Of a stretch of 64,000 nucleotides of DNA, positions 34,901 through 48,923 are shown one piece after another (position 1 is the stretch's first letter; every line of letters begins with the position of its first letter). Where the stretch lies: NCBI RefSeq assembly GCF_041734735.1, contig NC_134876.1, positions 14,491,269-14,555,268 on the forward strand, read 5' to 3'. Both the position numbers and the translations under genes were made by a program. The notes below the pieces were generated by a model. The model was not told the origin of the DNA and ran no database searches. It worked only from the letters and a program-made list of their open reading frames with translations. This DNA is from Babylonia areolata (lineage: Eukaryota; Mollusca; Gastropoda; Neogastropoda; Buccinidae).

Positions 34901-37900
34901 ACAGACGGCCCATTTGTAAGGGTTTGGAAAAAAAATTACAAAAAATACAAAATACTGTGTAAGAAAATGAAACTTTCAGAACTGGTTTATTACGTGTTGA
35001 GCTAGTACATATAAAATACTCAAATTTCTCATCTTATATTTGCAGTTTTGCCATATGTAGAAAATACTGCCAATTTTTCACCCCGAATCACCATACCCAT
35101 GCTCACTTTCTGCATTAAATTCGCTTTCTTCTTCGTCATCATCCACCTCTTCAATGTCCGACCCTTCAGTTTGTAGCATTTCAAGTACTTCGGCAACCCT
35201 AAAACATTGCCGTCGCTGCCTTGTTCGCTTCACAACATTCTGAGAAGAGCCTGCTTTGCTAACAGGCTGGTACGCGAGCAGACGACCGGTCAGTGACTTT
35301 GTCAGCGTGTGTGCGAGACAGGCCATACATGCCGGGCTGACCAATCATAGTGTTCGATTGTGGAGTGACCCAGAATAGCGCACTCTGCTTGGCTAATCAC
35401 AAAATCATGTGTACAGCGCGTGATGGAAGTTTACTTTCGAAGAATGCTATTCCATTCCTTCGTCCGAATACGTTTTGTGCAGGAATGAATGAGCATTCCT
35501 TCATCCGGAGAGAGTTAAAAAGATAAGATAAAAGGTCTTGAACAGCATGGTCTTGTGATTGTTACATGTCTGTTTTAAGAAGCATGTTTTTTTTTATGCC
35601 CGATAGGAGATGCAGAAAACAGTCTTCTGACTGACAGTCTTTGAAATGTCCACAGGTGTGTCAAACTGCAATGGCGGGAGAAGGGGACTAAAGTGCATGG
35701 TCAGGCAATGACTGACAAGGTATGCAGGACCTCTCACAGGATGGGGTTGTTCTTGTTTGTATTTTGTTGTTGTTGTTGTTGTCTTTTTTTTTGCGGGGGG
35801 TGGGGGGTGGGTGGCATTTTGTGTGTGTGTGTGTTTGTGTGTGTATGTAAGTGTGTGTGTGTGTGTAAGTGTGTGTGTGTGAGTGTGTAAGTGTGTGTGT
35901 GTGAGTGTGTAAGTGTGTGAACGTGCATGTGTGTGTGTGTGTGTGCATAGCTACTTTTGTTGTCTCCGCATAGGCGGGTAGTAGTCTGCACAGGACAGGA
36001 ATCAGATCCCTGCCAGAGTCTGCACTGGTGGGTCACAGTTAAGTATGTGTAATTAAAAAAATAATTTAAAAGCCTGAAAAGGCTCACCAATAACAACTTT
36101 GCCCTCAATCTTCTCCAGGATGAAGCGAGCGATGTTGTCCAGCTTGGAGGACTCTGAACTGAGCATGCCCTCCAGGTAATGCTTGCGGCGTTCATAGAAC
36201 TCCAGACGCACGTCAAAGAACTCCCTCAGGATGTCCTCCACTCGGCTGTACCTCTTGATGCAGCCTTTGTTGTCAAACAGCACCTGAACATGGGGTGTGG
36301 AGTCAGGGTATATATATTCTTTTCTTTCATCTACACAGATCTTTTGCAAAGGACCACATGTTTGTAAAGTGCTCAGAGCTTGGTCTCCGACCGACGATAA
36401 GCACTATATAAGTATCCAAGTCATCATCATCTTTCCTTTTGACAACCATTTCTTTTCTACCACATGGGACTTCCTCCTCTCACCCACCCCCTGTCTCTCC
36501 CCCATCTTGAGCAGACACTGACACATTTCTTGTTCAACTGATTTTCATTATGAATGCTTGGAATATCTGAATATCTTTTTAACAACAATTTTAAGTTGTC
36601 TGAGAAACCTTACAGGTTTGGTTTTGTGTGGGAAACAGACTGACAGAAACTTTAAGATGTCTTTGATAATGGGTAAAGATTATGCATACACAGGTTTGCA
36701 GTAAAACCACACTTCACTAAAACTTTTGAACAATCCATGTGGATGTACACATTTCAGTGGCATGGCACCCAGCAGGACAGGGGGAGTGAAGAACTCACCA
36801 TGTTGGCACTGAGGTTGGTCTGCAACTTAAACACCTTGTGCAGACCTGTCTGCTCTGCCTGGGCCAGCTTCTCTGGGGACATCTTCACCACAAACTTCAC
36901 TGTCGTGTCTGTGTGGTACTCCTTGTAGTCCCTGCAAGCAGAACGCTTATTTTTTCCATCACACTTATCTGTAGAATCCACCCCCAACCCCTCTCCACCA
37001 TACAACCCTTCCATTTTGTTGTCACATTGTCAATAAAGCTCACTGAACAAATGTAAATATGTACAACACAAGCTTTCTGTTCCAATACTGAACACAGTCA
37101 TGCTACTGCTAATCAGAACCCAGACATGAAATCAAAGAAACGTAACCTGCCTTGTAACGAACAGTCAATGATGAACTAACTTTGACCACACTGTCTCAAT
37201 CATTACTTTGCTGCAAATCAAAAAACCTACTAAGGTCAGCAGACTGGTATTTTGTTGACTCCATACTACAGACAGCAGACACAAGAGAAGAATCAGTGTG
37301 CTGTATGTGGTTTATATTTGTGTGTGCAAACATGTGTGCATGTTTTCAAACCAGATTTCAGATTTGCATGTGTATACACTGGTCCACGAAAAACTTTATG
37401 CCTGCTCTGTATCAAACCAGGTGCACAACAAAATTAAATACTGCAGCAATTAGGGGAAAAAAAGGGGGAAAAAATTAACAAAAAGATTTACTGACGTGAT
37501 CATGGGCGGAGTTTTGTCGGTGCCCTGCAGCATGCTTTCCAGCACTTCTTCCTTATAGTTCTGGGTCCAGCTACGGATGGGCAGCTCTGTGATCTCCACA
37601 GTAACATCATCCAACACCGCCACCTCTCCACTGCAGATGAACTTGTTCTCCCCCAACTCCTCTATTGCGCCACGGAAACCCTTGAACGACGGGATCTGTG
37701 GCCCAGCACAGAACACACACACGCTTACAGTTGCAAAACAGATATGACAATAGAAATCACACATACAAATTTGGACAGACAAAGAAACAAAAACAAAGAA
37801 GAACACTACAGAAATGTATCTGGTTACTGAAATGTTGTGTTCTGCTTGCTTTTGCAAGACGCCTCTCACCTTTGAGTCACAAAACTGCAACTTCTTGTCA

Positions 37901-40900
37901 CTGGACGGTAGCAGTTGTCTCAAATACCCATGTCCAGTGATGGTTCTTCATCTTTTCTAAGAATTTCTCTGATTTTTTTCCCCTGAACATACTAGTCTCT
38001 GTGGCCATAATTTTTGTGCTTTCTCCATCAATGTTCACATATAAGTGTTAAGGTCTTTCTTGTCTTCAGATACTCTGCATGCAAACACCATGTTTTGCAA
38101 CGAGTGTGAAACCCATTCAGTCTAAAAAGCCTGACAAAACTCAGCAATTAGTTTCTGCTGTACTTCTAGTATTTCCCTTCTAGTAACATGACTGACATAC
38201 ACACAAACTAGTCATCTCACTCAAAAACATTATAACGGCATAAAAAAAGAAGAAAAAAGAGAAAGGGGCCTAACTCAACGTACCATACCCCCCAAAACAG
38301 AGTATGACTGTCTACATGGCATGGGTAAAAACGGTCATACATTTAAAAGCCCATTCATGTTCATGAGTGACTGTGGCAGTCGCAGCCCACAAACGAAGAA
38401 GAAGAAGAAGAAGAATGTACCATAGGGAGAGGATCCAGCCCGTTGAGCAGTCGTTTGATGTTGGCCACCACCTCGCGGACATCGTAGTTGGGGATCCTGG
38501 TGCTCCAGCCGGTGCCGATGCCATCAGCACCATTGATCAGCACCATGGGCACGATGGGGCAATACCACTCTGGCTCTATGCGCTGGTTGTCATCATACAG
38601 GTGCTGCAGTAAACTGTCGTCCTTGGCATTGATGATGTGTCGGGCCAGTGGGCTGTGACAAACATATATATCACAAGGGGTAACAGTTTGGTTTTATTAC
38701 ATTGTTTTAAAAACTGGGTCTTTGGTACATGTTCCAAAGACTTGGTCTTTTCTTGTAAACAAGTGTACATGTTTAGTGACAAAGATGCCGTGTTCCACAG
38801 ACTTGTAAATATGTACATGTTCAGTGACAAAGATGCCATGTTCCAAAGACTTGTGAACATGTATATGTTCAGTGACAAAGATGCCATGTTCGAAGACTTG
38901 TCTTGCAAACGTGTACATGTTCAGTGACAAAGATGCAGTGTTCCAAAGACTTGTGAATGTGTTCATGTTCAGTGACAAAGATGCAGTGTTTCAAAGACTT
39001 GTGAATGTGTACATGTTCCGTGACAAAGATGCAGTGTTCCAAAGACTTGTGAATGTGTACATGTTCAGTGACAAAGATGCAGTGTTCAAAGACTTGTCTT
39101 GCAAACATGTACATGTTCAGTGACAAAGATGCCATGTTCGAAGACTTGTCTTGCAAACGTGTACATGTTCAGTGACAAAGATGCAGTGTTCCAAAGACTT
39201 GTGAATGTGTACATGTTCCGTGACAAAGATGCCTTGTTCAAAGACTTCTCTTGCAAACATGTACATGTTCAGTGACAAAGAAGCGGTGGTCCAAAGACTT
39301 GCATTGTAAACGTGCACATATTCAGTGACAAAGATGCAGTGTTTCAAAGACTTGTCTTGTAAAAAAGCGTACATGTTCAGTGACAAAGATGCAGTGTTCC
39401 AAAGACTTGTGAATGTGTTCATGTTCAGTGACAAAGATGCAGTGTTCCAAAGACTTGTGAATGTGTACATGTTCAGTGACAAAGATGCAGTGTTCCAAAG
39501 ACTTGTGAATGTGTACATGTTCAGTGACAAAGATGCCGTGTTCAAAGACTTGTCTTGCAAACATGTACATGTTCAGTGACAAAGATGCCATGTTCGAAGA
39601 CTTGTCTTGCAAACGTGTACATGTTCAGTGACAAAGATGCAGTGTTCCAAAGACTTGTGAATGTGTACATGTTCCGTGACAAAGATGCCTTGTTCAAAGA
39701 CTTCTCTTGCAAACATGTACATGTTCAGTGACAAAGAAGCGGTGGTCCAAAGACTTGCATTGTAAACGTGCACATATTCAGTGACAAAGATGCAGTGTTT
39801 GGAATACTTGTCTTGTAAAAAAGCGTACATGTTCAGTAACAAAGATGCTGTGTTTTGACTGAGCTTACAGCACACATGTGAATGGATGCAAGTTGTGTAT
39901 GTGAATTTGTGAGTGTGTGTGTGTGTTGTTGATAGCTGCATATGTAAGTGTGTGTGTGTGTCTTGAATGTGGTAACTCTTATTATGTGTGTGCACAAAAG
40001 GACATTTTATTCAGCGAATGTGCATGTGCTAGTAAGCATGGCAGCATCTAACAAAAATGAGTATGTTTGCATTCTTTGCAGCAAGAAGATGGAGAGGCAA
40101 ATTCATCAAACTGTCAGGATAATCCACAAAACACTGTGTTTTATCATAAGGTTTACAAGTCGATCACTGTTACGATAACTGCTGATGACTGACCTGAGCA
40201 TTGTGAAGATGTAACGAGGGCTGGCAGCATCCTTGCCGCCATGCAGGCGTGTGCCGAACTGACCAATAGGCTGCAGCAAGTTGAGGTTGTTGGAGCCCAC
40301 AAAGTTCTGAGCCAGGTTGATGATGGTGCTCATCAGGGAGTTCTGACAACCACATCACATCGTCACTGTCTGTAGGTATTCACCTGACTATACCTCCATT
40401 AGAATAATAAGTACACATCACCACATCGTCACTGTCTGCAGGTATTCATCTGACTACACCCCCATCAGCACAATAAGTACACATCACCACATTGTCACTG
40501 TCTACAGGCATTAACCTGACTACACCCCCATCAGCACAATAAGTACACATCACCACATCGTCACTGTCTACAGGCATTAACCTGACTACACCCCCATCAG
40601 CACATTAAGTACACATCACCACATTGTCACTGTCTACAGGCATTAACCTGACTACACCCCCATCAGCACAATAAGTACACATCACCACATCATCACTGTC
40701 TACAGGCATTAACCTGACTACACCCCCATCAGCACAATAAGTACACATCACCACATTGTCACTGTCTACAGGCATTAACCTGACTACACCCCCATCAGCA
40801 CAATAAGTACACATCACCACATTGTCACTGTCTACAGGCATTAAAATGACTACACCCCCATCAGCACAATAAGTACACATCACCACATTGTCACTGTCTA

Positions 40901-43735
40901 CAGGCATTAACCTGACTACACCCCCATCAGCACAATAAGTACACATCACCACACTGTCACTGTCTGCAGGCATTAACCTGACTACACCCCCATCAGCACA
41001 ATAAGTACACATCACCACATTGTCACTGTCTGCAGGCATTAACCTGACTACACCCCCATCAGCACAATAAGTACACATCACCACATTGTCACTGTCTGCA
41101 GGCATTAAAATGACTACACCCCCATCAGCACAATAAGTACACATCACCACATCGTCACTGTCTGCAGGCATTAACCTGACTACACCCCCATCAGCACAAT
41201 AAGTACACATCACCACATCGTCACTGTCTGCAGGCATTAACCTGACCACACACTCATTCAGTATATGAGTACATATTATCACATCGTCACTGTCTGCAAG
41301 CATCAACCTGACCACAACCCAATCAGCATAATAAGTATACGAACACTCAGCTACAAAGGAAATGATGGATAGTGTTAAAAATTATTAATACTTAGCTTCC
41401 TCACTAAGACCACATCCATCAGTGTAGTTTCTGAATGCTGATCTCATTCCGCACGTAGTCATTTTTAGCAAGAACTGGTGAATAACAACAAAGAAAAAAG
41501 GAAATTTTCTATCTAAAATTACGTTTAAGTAACATACTTACCGTGACCCACTAGTGCTGACTCCGGCAGGGGTCTGACATTCCTGTCCTGTGCAAACTAC
41601 TATCGCCTATGTGGAGAAAACAAAAGTAGCTACAGCCGATAACCTCCCGGAAGTAGGTAACCTCCCCTTTGCCCCCCTGACTAGTGCCCTCTTTTTCCGG
41701 CAGCCATTATGACTCCTGTTCCTGTGCTCTTCATACAGCTAAGTTTTTTTCATATTTTCTGTCTGTCTGTCGATTCTCTGGCGTTCTTGTTTTTTGTCAA
41801 ATTATGTCTTCAACCAGACACAGAAAAAGACATCCTTCAGACTGAAAAATCCATCAGCCCTGTGTGACACATGTGACAGTAAGCCCTGCATCATGTCATG
41901 TGCAGTGTTGTCAGGTAACAATGAGACAACTGCTAACCATGGACTCTGTTCAAGGACAGAGGCTTGAAGTGAATGTGTAGACACACGAACTGTAAGGTGT
42001 GTAGTGACAATTACACGGAATGTAAAGTGTGTAGTGCGGGCTACATGAAATGTTGGGTGTGTAGTGAGGTATATATGGAGTGTTGGTTTTTTTCTATCTA
42101 TTTATTTATCTATTCATACATTCATTTATTATCATTTTTTTTACTCACCTCCCCATGATGGTAGGCGGACTGCTCAGCCACAGAACCAGCCAGCTGCGCC
42201 ACCTTGATCTCTTTCTGAGTCAGGTTACGCTTGACGCAGGTGAAAATGACCTTGCGCTGACCCGGTTTCAAACCATCCATGAGGGAGGGGATGGAACGAA
42301 CGTTGTCTGCGTTGCTGAAGAGGATCAGCTCCCGGTTGATGAATTCGTTGTAAGTAATGTTCCGCGTGTCTTTTGTATACAGGTACAGCTGTTTCAGACA
42401 TGTATGCACAATGTCTAGTCAACAAAAACAAGCACATGTGATTCTGCTGATCAACTTGGTGCATATAGTGTTGTTTCTCTATAGAAAGTCTGCTTTCCAA
42501 ATATTCCCCTCTGTTGAAAAGATAGCAGTGCTGTTCCAACTTCTTTGCCATTCAGTTATTACCAAAGCAACAGATACTGTTGAGATTTAAAATCTGTAAC
42601 TCTGCTTAATGCAAGAACACTGACAGTTTCCGTTCTTTATTCATATTTTAAAATGTTGAACGTTAAAGTAAAAACCACTAAGAACACTAGAACTATAAGA
42701 GCAGCTAACAAGTGGGTATATGGCTATTATCATTAAATCTCACATCTCAGCCACACAAGGAAGAAGCAGCAGCACATAAATATATCAAAAGTCTGCACAC
42801 TTTACGAAACGAGATGATTCTCATAAAGTCACTGTGTGAAACTGGAAATAAAATAACCTCCACTATCAGGAGAACTTTGGCCAGAATGCCAGTAACAGTA
42901 AACACCAGGAACCAGCACTCACCTCTGGCAGACCCATCTCTGTGCGACGCTTGCGTTCCTCCATGTAGTTGGTCAGCCACTCCTTCCTCTCCTCGATCTT
43001 CTTCTTGCTGAATGCCAGGTTGATGGAAGCATCATCTTCAGGCCCACCGTACCGGAATGGAATGCGATGCCGAGGCATGTCTGAGAAGTATTCCTTGGCC
43101 TCCTTGGAGGTCGAGGTACCCAGACCTATACACATCATAATACTAAAGGCATTAGTGACTGAATTTTTCTTGTTTGTTTCTCAGAAGCTGAACAACTCAA
43201 GCCAATACACACAGCATAAAATATATCAGTAACTGTTTACTTGTGACAAGGAATGTCACAGGCAAACGCTTTCGTGACAGAAAAAAGGGAGCAAGAAGCA
43301 CAAGAGAGTCAAAACAGTGGAAGAGACAGAGAAAGTGGCTGAGACAGAGACAGAACAAAGGTACAAAATAAACACCTTTGTAGTACTTGACTTTCCAGGT
43401 GTGCCAGTTTTCAGTTTTATGTTTCCATTCCTCAAACTCTGGTAAACTGAAGAAGGACTCTTCCGCTTTGCCCTTTGTGACCTGCACACACAGAGTTACT
43501 CTTCACCCAAACTGGCAAGTCACCGTGACAGGTGGTCCTATAACTGTTACAAAAAACAAAAAAAAACGCCATCTTGGCAGTCAAAATATACTCTGATTAC
43601 TGTAACACTTTTCATGTATAAATAATTATCATTTTTATTTCCTTATACCCTATTTCTTCCTTGCTCTTTCATATGCGTGCACACACACACACACACAAGC
43701 GCGCACGCGCGCAAACACACACACACGCTCACAGT

Positions 43736-43780
<45 letters not shown>

Positions 43781-46700
43781 TCACACAAACACACACAAAC
43801 ACGCTATCACACCGTCACACACACTCTCTCTCACACACACATACACACTCACACTTTCACAAGCACTCACACTGTCACACACACACATACACTCTGTCTT
43901 TCTCTTTCACACACACACAAACACACCTTGACAATGGGAGTGATGAACTCCTCCACAAAGTTCTGCTGCAGGAGGTTGGGCCAGAAGTGGTGGATGAAGT
44001 TGACCAGCAAGCCCTTGATGTGAGAACCGTCCTGGTCCTGATCTGTCATGATCATCAGCCGCCCGTAGCGCAGAGTGCGCAGCTTCTCTGGTGAGTCGTA
44101 CTTCTCCTTGAAGTGCAGGCCCAGGATCTTGATGATGTTGTTGATCTCCGCGTTGTCCATGATCTGCCCACCCAACAACACTATCACACACACCTGTCAT
44201 CTCTCCGGAATCAAAGACATGTTATGCTATACCTCTCATATTCTCTATAATCATCCAACTTTCTAAAAATGTTAAATCATCACTTCGTATGTTTGCAAAG
44301 CTATGCAATAACATGTATCTATTCTCAATTTTTTACTGACCCGAACAAATAAGACAATGTGTATCGTAACTACAAATATACAGCAGCCTGAATCTAGAAA
44401 CTGCCAGCACTTGGATGCTGGAATACAGACACAGACTCAGTTTGGAAATGAAACACATCTCAAAATTTTATGAATAGTTCCTGAGCAATCGTCTTTAAGG
44501 TTTTGGGGTTTGTTTGGGGTTTGTTTTTGTTTTTTCTCTCTCTTTCTTTCTGTGTTACCAACCTGTTTGTGTGTGGCCTCACGAACATTGAGCAGCTTGC
44601 CCCTGAGAGGAAAGACGCCATAGTTATCTCGACCAATCACTCCTAGACCGGCCACAGCCAGTGACTTGGCTGAGTCTCCCTCAGTGAGGATGAGGGTGCA
44701 TTTCTCTGAGTTCCTTGTGCCGGCGTCATTGGCATCGTCCAGCTTGGGGATACCCTTCAGTTTGGAGTGCTTGGCCGAGTGGCACTTCTTGTTCAGTTGG
44801 GCCTGAGCCTTGAACTTCATCCAGCTCAGTACGCTCTCCACAATGCCGCATTTGTTCACCTGCCAGAGACCATGGAAGCCATGCCATCACTTTCATTCCA
44901 ATTCACAGCATGCAGAAAAGCCAGCATGTTTCTTTTTGAACATGATATGCCAAGTAAGACCTGCACATATTCAAGTAATGTGATCAACTGTATCAGGGGT
45001 CTGAAAGTTTTACTCCAATAGATATGCGTTTCATTTAAATACAAATATGTTGAGACTGCACCTAGGCTGTTCTGCAGGCAGATATCAAATGTCAATCATC
45101 GTTAATCATTTCAAAGCAGTATTGTTGGTACTTTCTTCCCTTCTAAGAAATAACAGATCTTTATTTTTTCACCACACACACAAGCTGAGTATCCAATAGT
45201 GCTCACCTGTGTGACAAACTTTTCACTAAGCTGGCACTTGGAGCCAAAGGACTTGGCCTGTTTGGTCATGTTCTCCTTGGTCTGGGAGTCAAAGGTGGGG
45301 TTCTCAATCAGGCAGTTTACAAACACCCACAGGTGGTTCCGCACCTAAGCAACATACAATCGCTTAGCATGTAAAAAATTTATTTTTTCTGCAAACAGTA
45401 CCATCATTATGTAGCCACGCATTTTTTTTTTTTAACTGTCTATGTATCTGCATATATGCATGCTTGCACACAGACACATGAAGTCATACAGACACATGTA
45501 CAAACACATTCTTGCGTGATACAGATTCATTTAACAGAACATTCTGCTTCTTACTGTCGTTGGAAGTAGTAATGATTGACGACATAGACCAAATGTTTCT
45601 GTATATCAAGGTTTTGTGTTTTACTGTTTATATTTCCAGATTCTCTCTGAACCTTACATTGAGATTTTGCCTGACAATAACCCCTTACCTGAAAGGGCAT
45701 GATCTTGATGCCTTCTTTGTTCTTCTTCTTGATGATCTCTATAAGTTTGGTGACACACTGGTCAGAAACGTAATCCACATGTCGACCACCCTGCAAACCA
45801 AAAGCAAACTGCTTGATATGAGGAACAAAAATAATGAACTGTCTGAAATTCAAAGACTTTTTCAATCACACCTTACTATCAAAGCAGAAAATATTGAAAA
45901 GCTAAGGTACCAAAATCTAACTGGTAGCATTATAAACATGGCTGAATGTAAAAAACCTGTGGTCTATGTATTGCATCCAATATTAATAATGAGAACACAA
46001 TCTAATTCAGCTTCAAATCATCTGAACTAAAATCATTCGCTCTGAGAAAACATTACAAATACACACAAACAAATCAAAATAAAGAAAACAAAGAAAAGCA
46101 GACAAAAATTTCACATGGTGATGAAGATGCTGCCGACCTGACATGTACAGTAAGGCTCACCTTCGTGGTGGCAATGCTGTTCACAAAGCTGACTTGCTGG
46201 AAGCCGCGGTCACTGAGGGTGATGCCCACCTCCCAGCGAGGGTTCACCTGTTCATACACCACCTTCACTGGCTGCCCAGCCTCGTCAGTCTTGTCCTTCA
46301 GGTACAGGTCCATGTAGTCACGGAAATTCTTCACCTGGGAACACATCACAAAAAACGTAACTGTCCCGACAACATTCAGGAACATCAAGTACAGATGGAT
46401 TTCTTTTTCTGCCTCTCTCCCTCTTTCCCCCGCACCCTCTTACCCCTTTACCACCCTCCCTGTCCCCGATGAACTCAAGGCCCTTTATACTCCAAAGATG
46501 TAAAAGCAAAATCAAAAAGAATATTAAAAAATCAGATACCTAACAAAACCACTAGAATGCTTAGGAACACTCACAGCCAGTTTCTTGCCGTTCAGGAAGA
46601 CTCTGACCCCTCTTGTGGAAGCAGCCACATCGTACGCTCGACGAGTGAAGATTGCCACAATGTCCTTGTCAAGACTGGTCATGCCAAACTTGGACAGGTC

Positions 46701-47530
46701 AGGGCAAAAGGTCACACAGGTGAAATCTTTGTCCTTGGACTCTGTGATGGTGGGTTCCTTTGTCTTCAACATGTTGTCTGTCCATGTCTGTGGCAATGAC
46801 AACATGAAACAAACATGTAAAATATTCTCACCAAAAAAGAAAAGCCATGCAAAGCATATTTATATAGCATTTGATGGGCCATTTCAGGATTTTAACATAG
46901 CGTCTCACCACGTCTGTGATGACAAAGAAGTCATGCAAGATACCCTCCCTTGAGATATAGATAGTCACATGTCAAACACCTTTTCACATACAGAAAGAAA
47001 GGTCTATGTACTCAGTTGATATAACTAACTCGAAAGAAAAAAAAAAGCATGAAAACTTGGATAAGTTGATTCAGTACAAATGCCCAGGGTATTTCACCTG
47101 GGAGGAAATATGAACGAATTAACATTCTTGCTGATTTTCATGTTATCTGGCTCCAGCTGATAGGCACAGATGCACTACATTCATGGGTTGAGGACATTAT
47201 GTGTGGTCAGGTACCAATAAGTGAAAAGAAAAGACAGTGCACATTGACAAAGGCTCTTATGACTAACTCTAACTCAAGACTACGATCCACATTTGTGCCT
47301 TTAAATGCTTCCTTGTTTACTTTTTCCTTGCACTGTTGCAGACTTTACAACTGCATGTAACTTCTGATTAAAAGAGTGTTACTAAATTATGTTAGCTATA
47401 TAGCTGCATGTGATCAACAGATGCTTACAGAAATGTTAACACATAACCTTGCCATCAAAACTAATGCAACAACTGTCAAACAAATAAAACACTTTTGTTG
47501 TAAATGTTCAACTATCAAAATCTCATTATG

Positions 47531-47569
<39 letters not shown>

Positions 47570-47984
47570 CTCAACTTTTCTCCCTTTAGCTTAGATCACA
47601 GCCATCTTTAAAAGACATGGTAATGAAGTTTTTAACATCTACCCCCTATAAAAATGTGTGTGTACTAAAAGTCAATAAAAGTCTTGCCCAAAAACAACAA
47701 AAACCACAAAGTTTGACATAAACAAAATATACACCACAATACATGAAAAAAAAGAAACATCCAGAAAGAACACAGAAATAGATTGGGGTAGCTCCGGAAA
47801 GGCTCTGAACAAAGAACAGAACACACCTGTTTGAAAGCTCTGCGATACTCAGAGCAGGAGGTTTCCACAATGAACTTTGTGCTAAAAATGTTGCACAACT
47901 TTGCACCGTAACCATTTCGGCCACCTGAAATTACACCAAAGTAAGTTTGTTAATGGCTTAATGTTGTGGCTTGTATCATGTGTG

Positions 47985-48015
<31 letters not shown>

Positions 48016-48891
48016 AGTTAATATGATAACACCCCAAATCCAAATCCAAATTTTCCTGCAAAACATTTTTTCTGTAAGAAAAATGAAACAAATATTCCTT
48101 CATTATTCATTGATAACACTGTCACTGCTGACTCATTTTGCTATGTATGCTGAGAACATTTCCAGCAAAATGGAAAAATCATGCTTGCAATTTTAAGTAT
48201 TATCTCCTTGAACACTGATGATGACAGGGTAAAAATATGGATCAACATGCTTATTGTCAACATTTGCAGAAAAAACAATTTTTATCTAATGCAACTTACA
48301 CACACAACACACACTCTTACACAAAAACCTGATCATTACATACTGATGATACCCCCCACCCCCACCCCTCCCCCATGCCCCCTCCCCCATATGTCTGTTG
48401 TCTGATGCACAAAATTGCACAATGTGATTTGAAACAATACATGAACAAAGTACACACCAAAAGACAAGCTTTCTAAATTTACACAACTTATACAATGTTC
48501 AGAGTTCAACAACAGATCCATGTTCACCAGCATGTCCATCTTTCACTGATAGCACTGTGCAAAAGGGGTCACCAGTGAGCCATACTTGGCTCTGTACAGA
48601 CCTGTGACTTTCTTTTCACTGTCATCATAGTTGCTGGATGTCAGCAGATGTCCAAAGATCATGGTAGGCACATACATCTTCTCTGTCTGATGCTCCACCA
48701 CAGGAATACCTTTCCCATTATTCCAGATCTTGATTTTGTTGTTTTCACTGAAGCAAAGAGGGCAAATACACTTATGAAAACAAAATGCCAGCACTCTCTT
48801 TTTGCACATGTTTGTTCTGTTAAAAACAGTACTGCATGATTGAAAATGTACAAACAGGACTTTTATAAATAGTTTCAGAACAAAAACTATA

Positions 48892-48923
<32 letters not shown>

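Noticed and set aside
39117-39560. Open frames on both strands with a 16-residue period
   Set aside because: Product of the 48-bp minisatellite; both strands are open for the same arithmetic reason.
40605-41315. 236-codon frame of 22-residue repeats on the - strand
   Set aside because: Translation of the 66-bp minisatellite (a multiple of three). No start context, no homology, intronic.
45512-46030. 172-codon + strand frame
   Set aside because: Overlaps antisense TOP2 exon 9 and flanking intron; no motif and no conserved composition.
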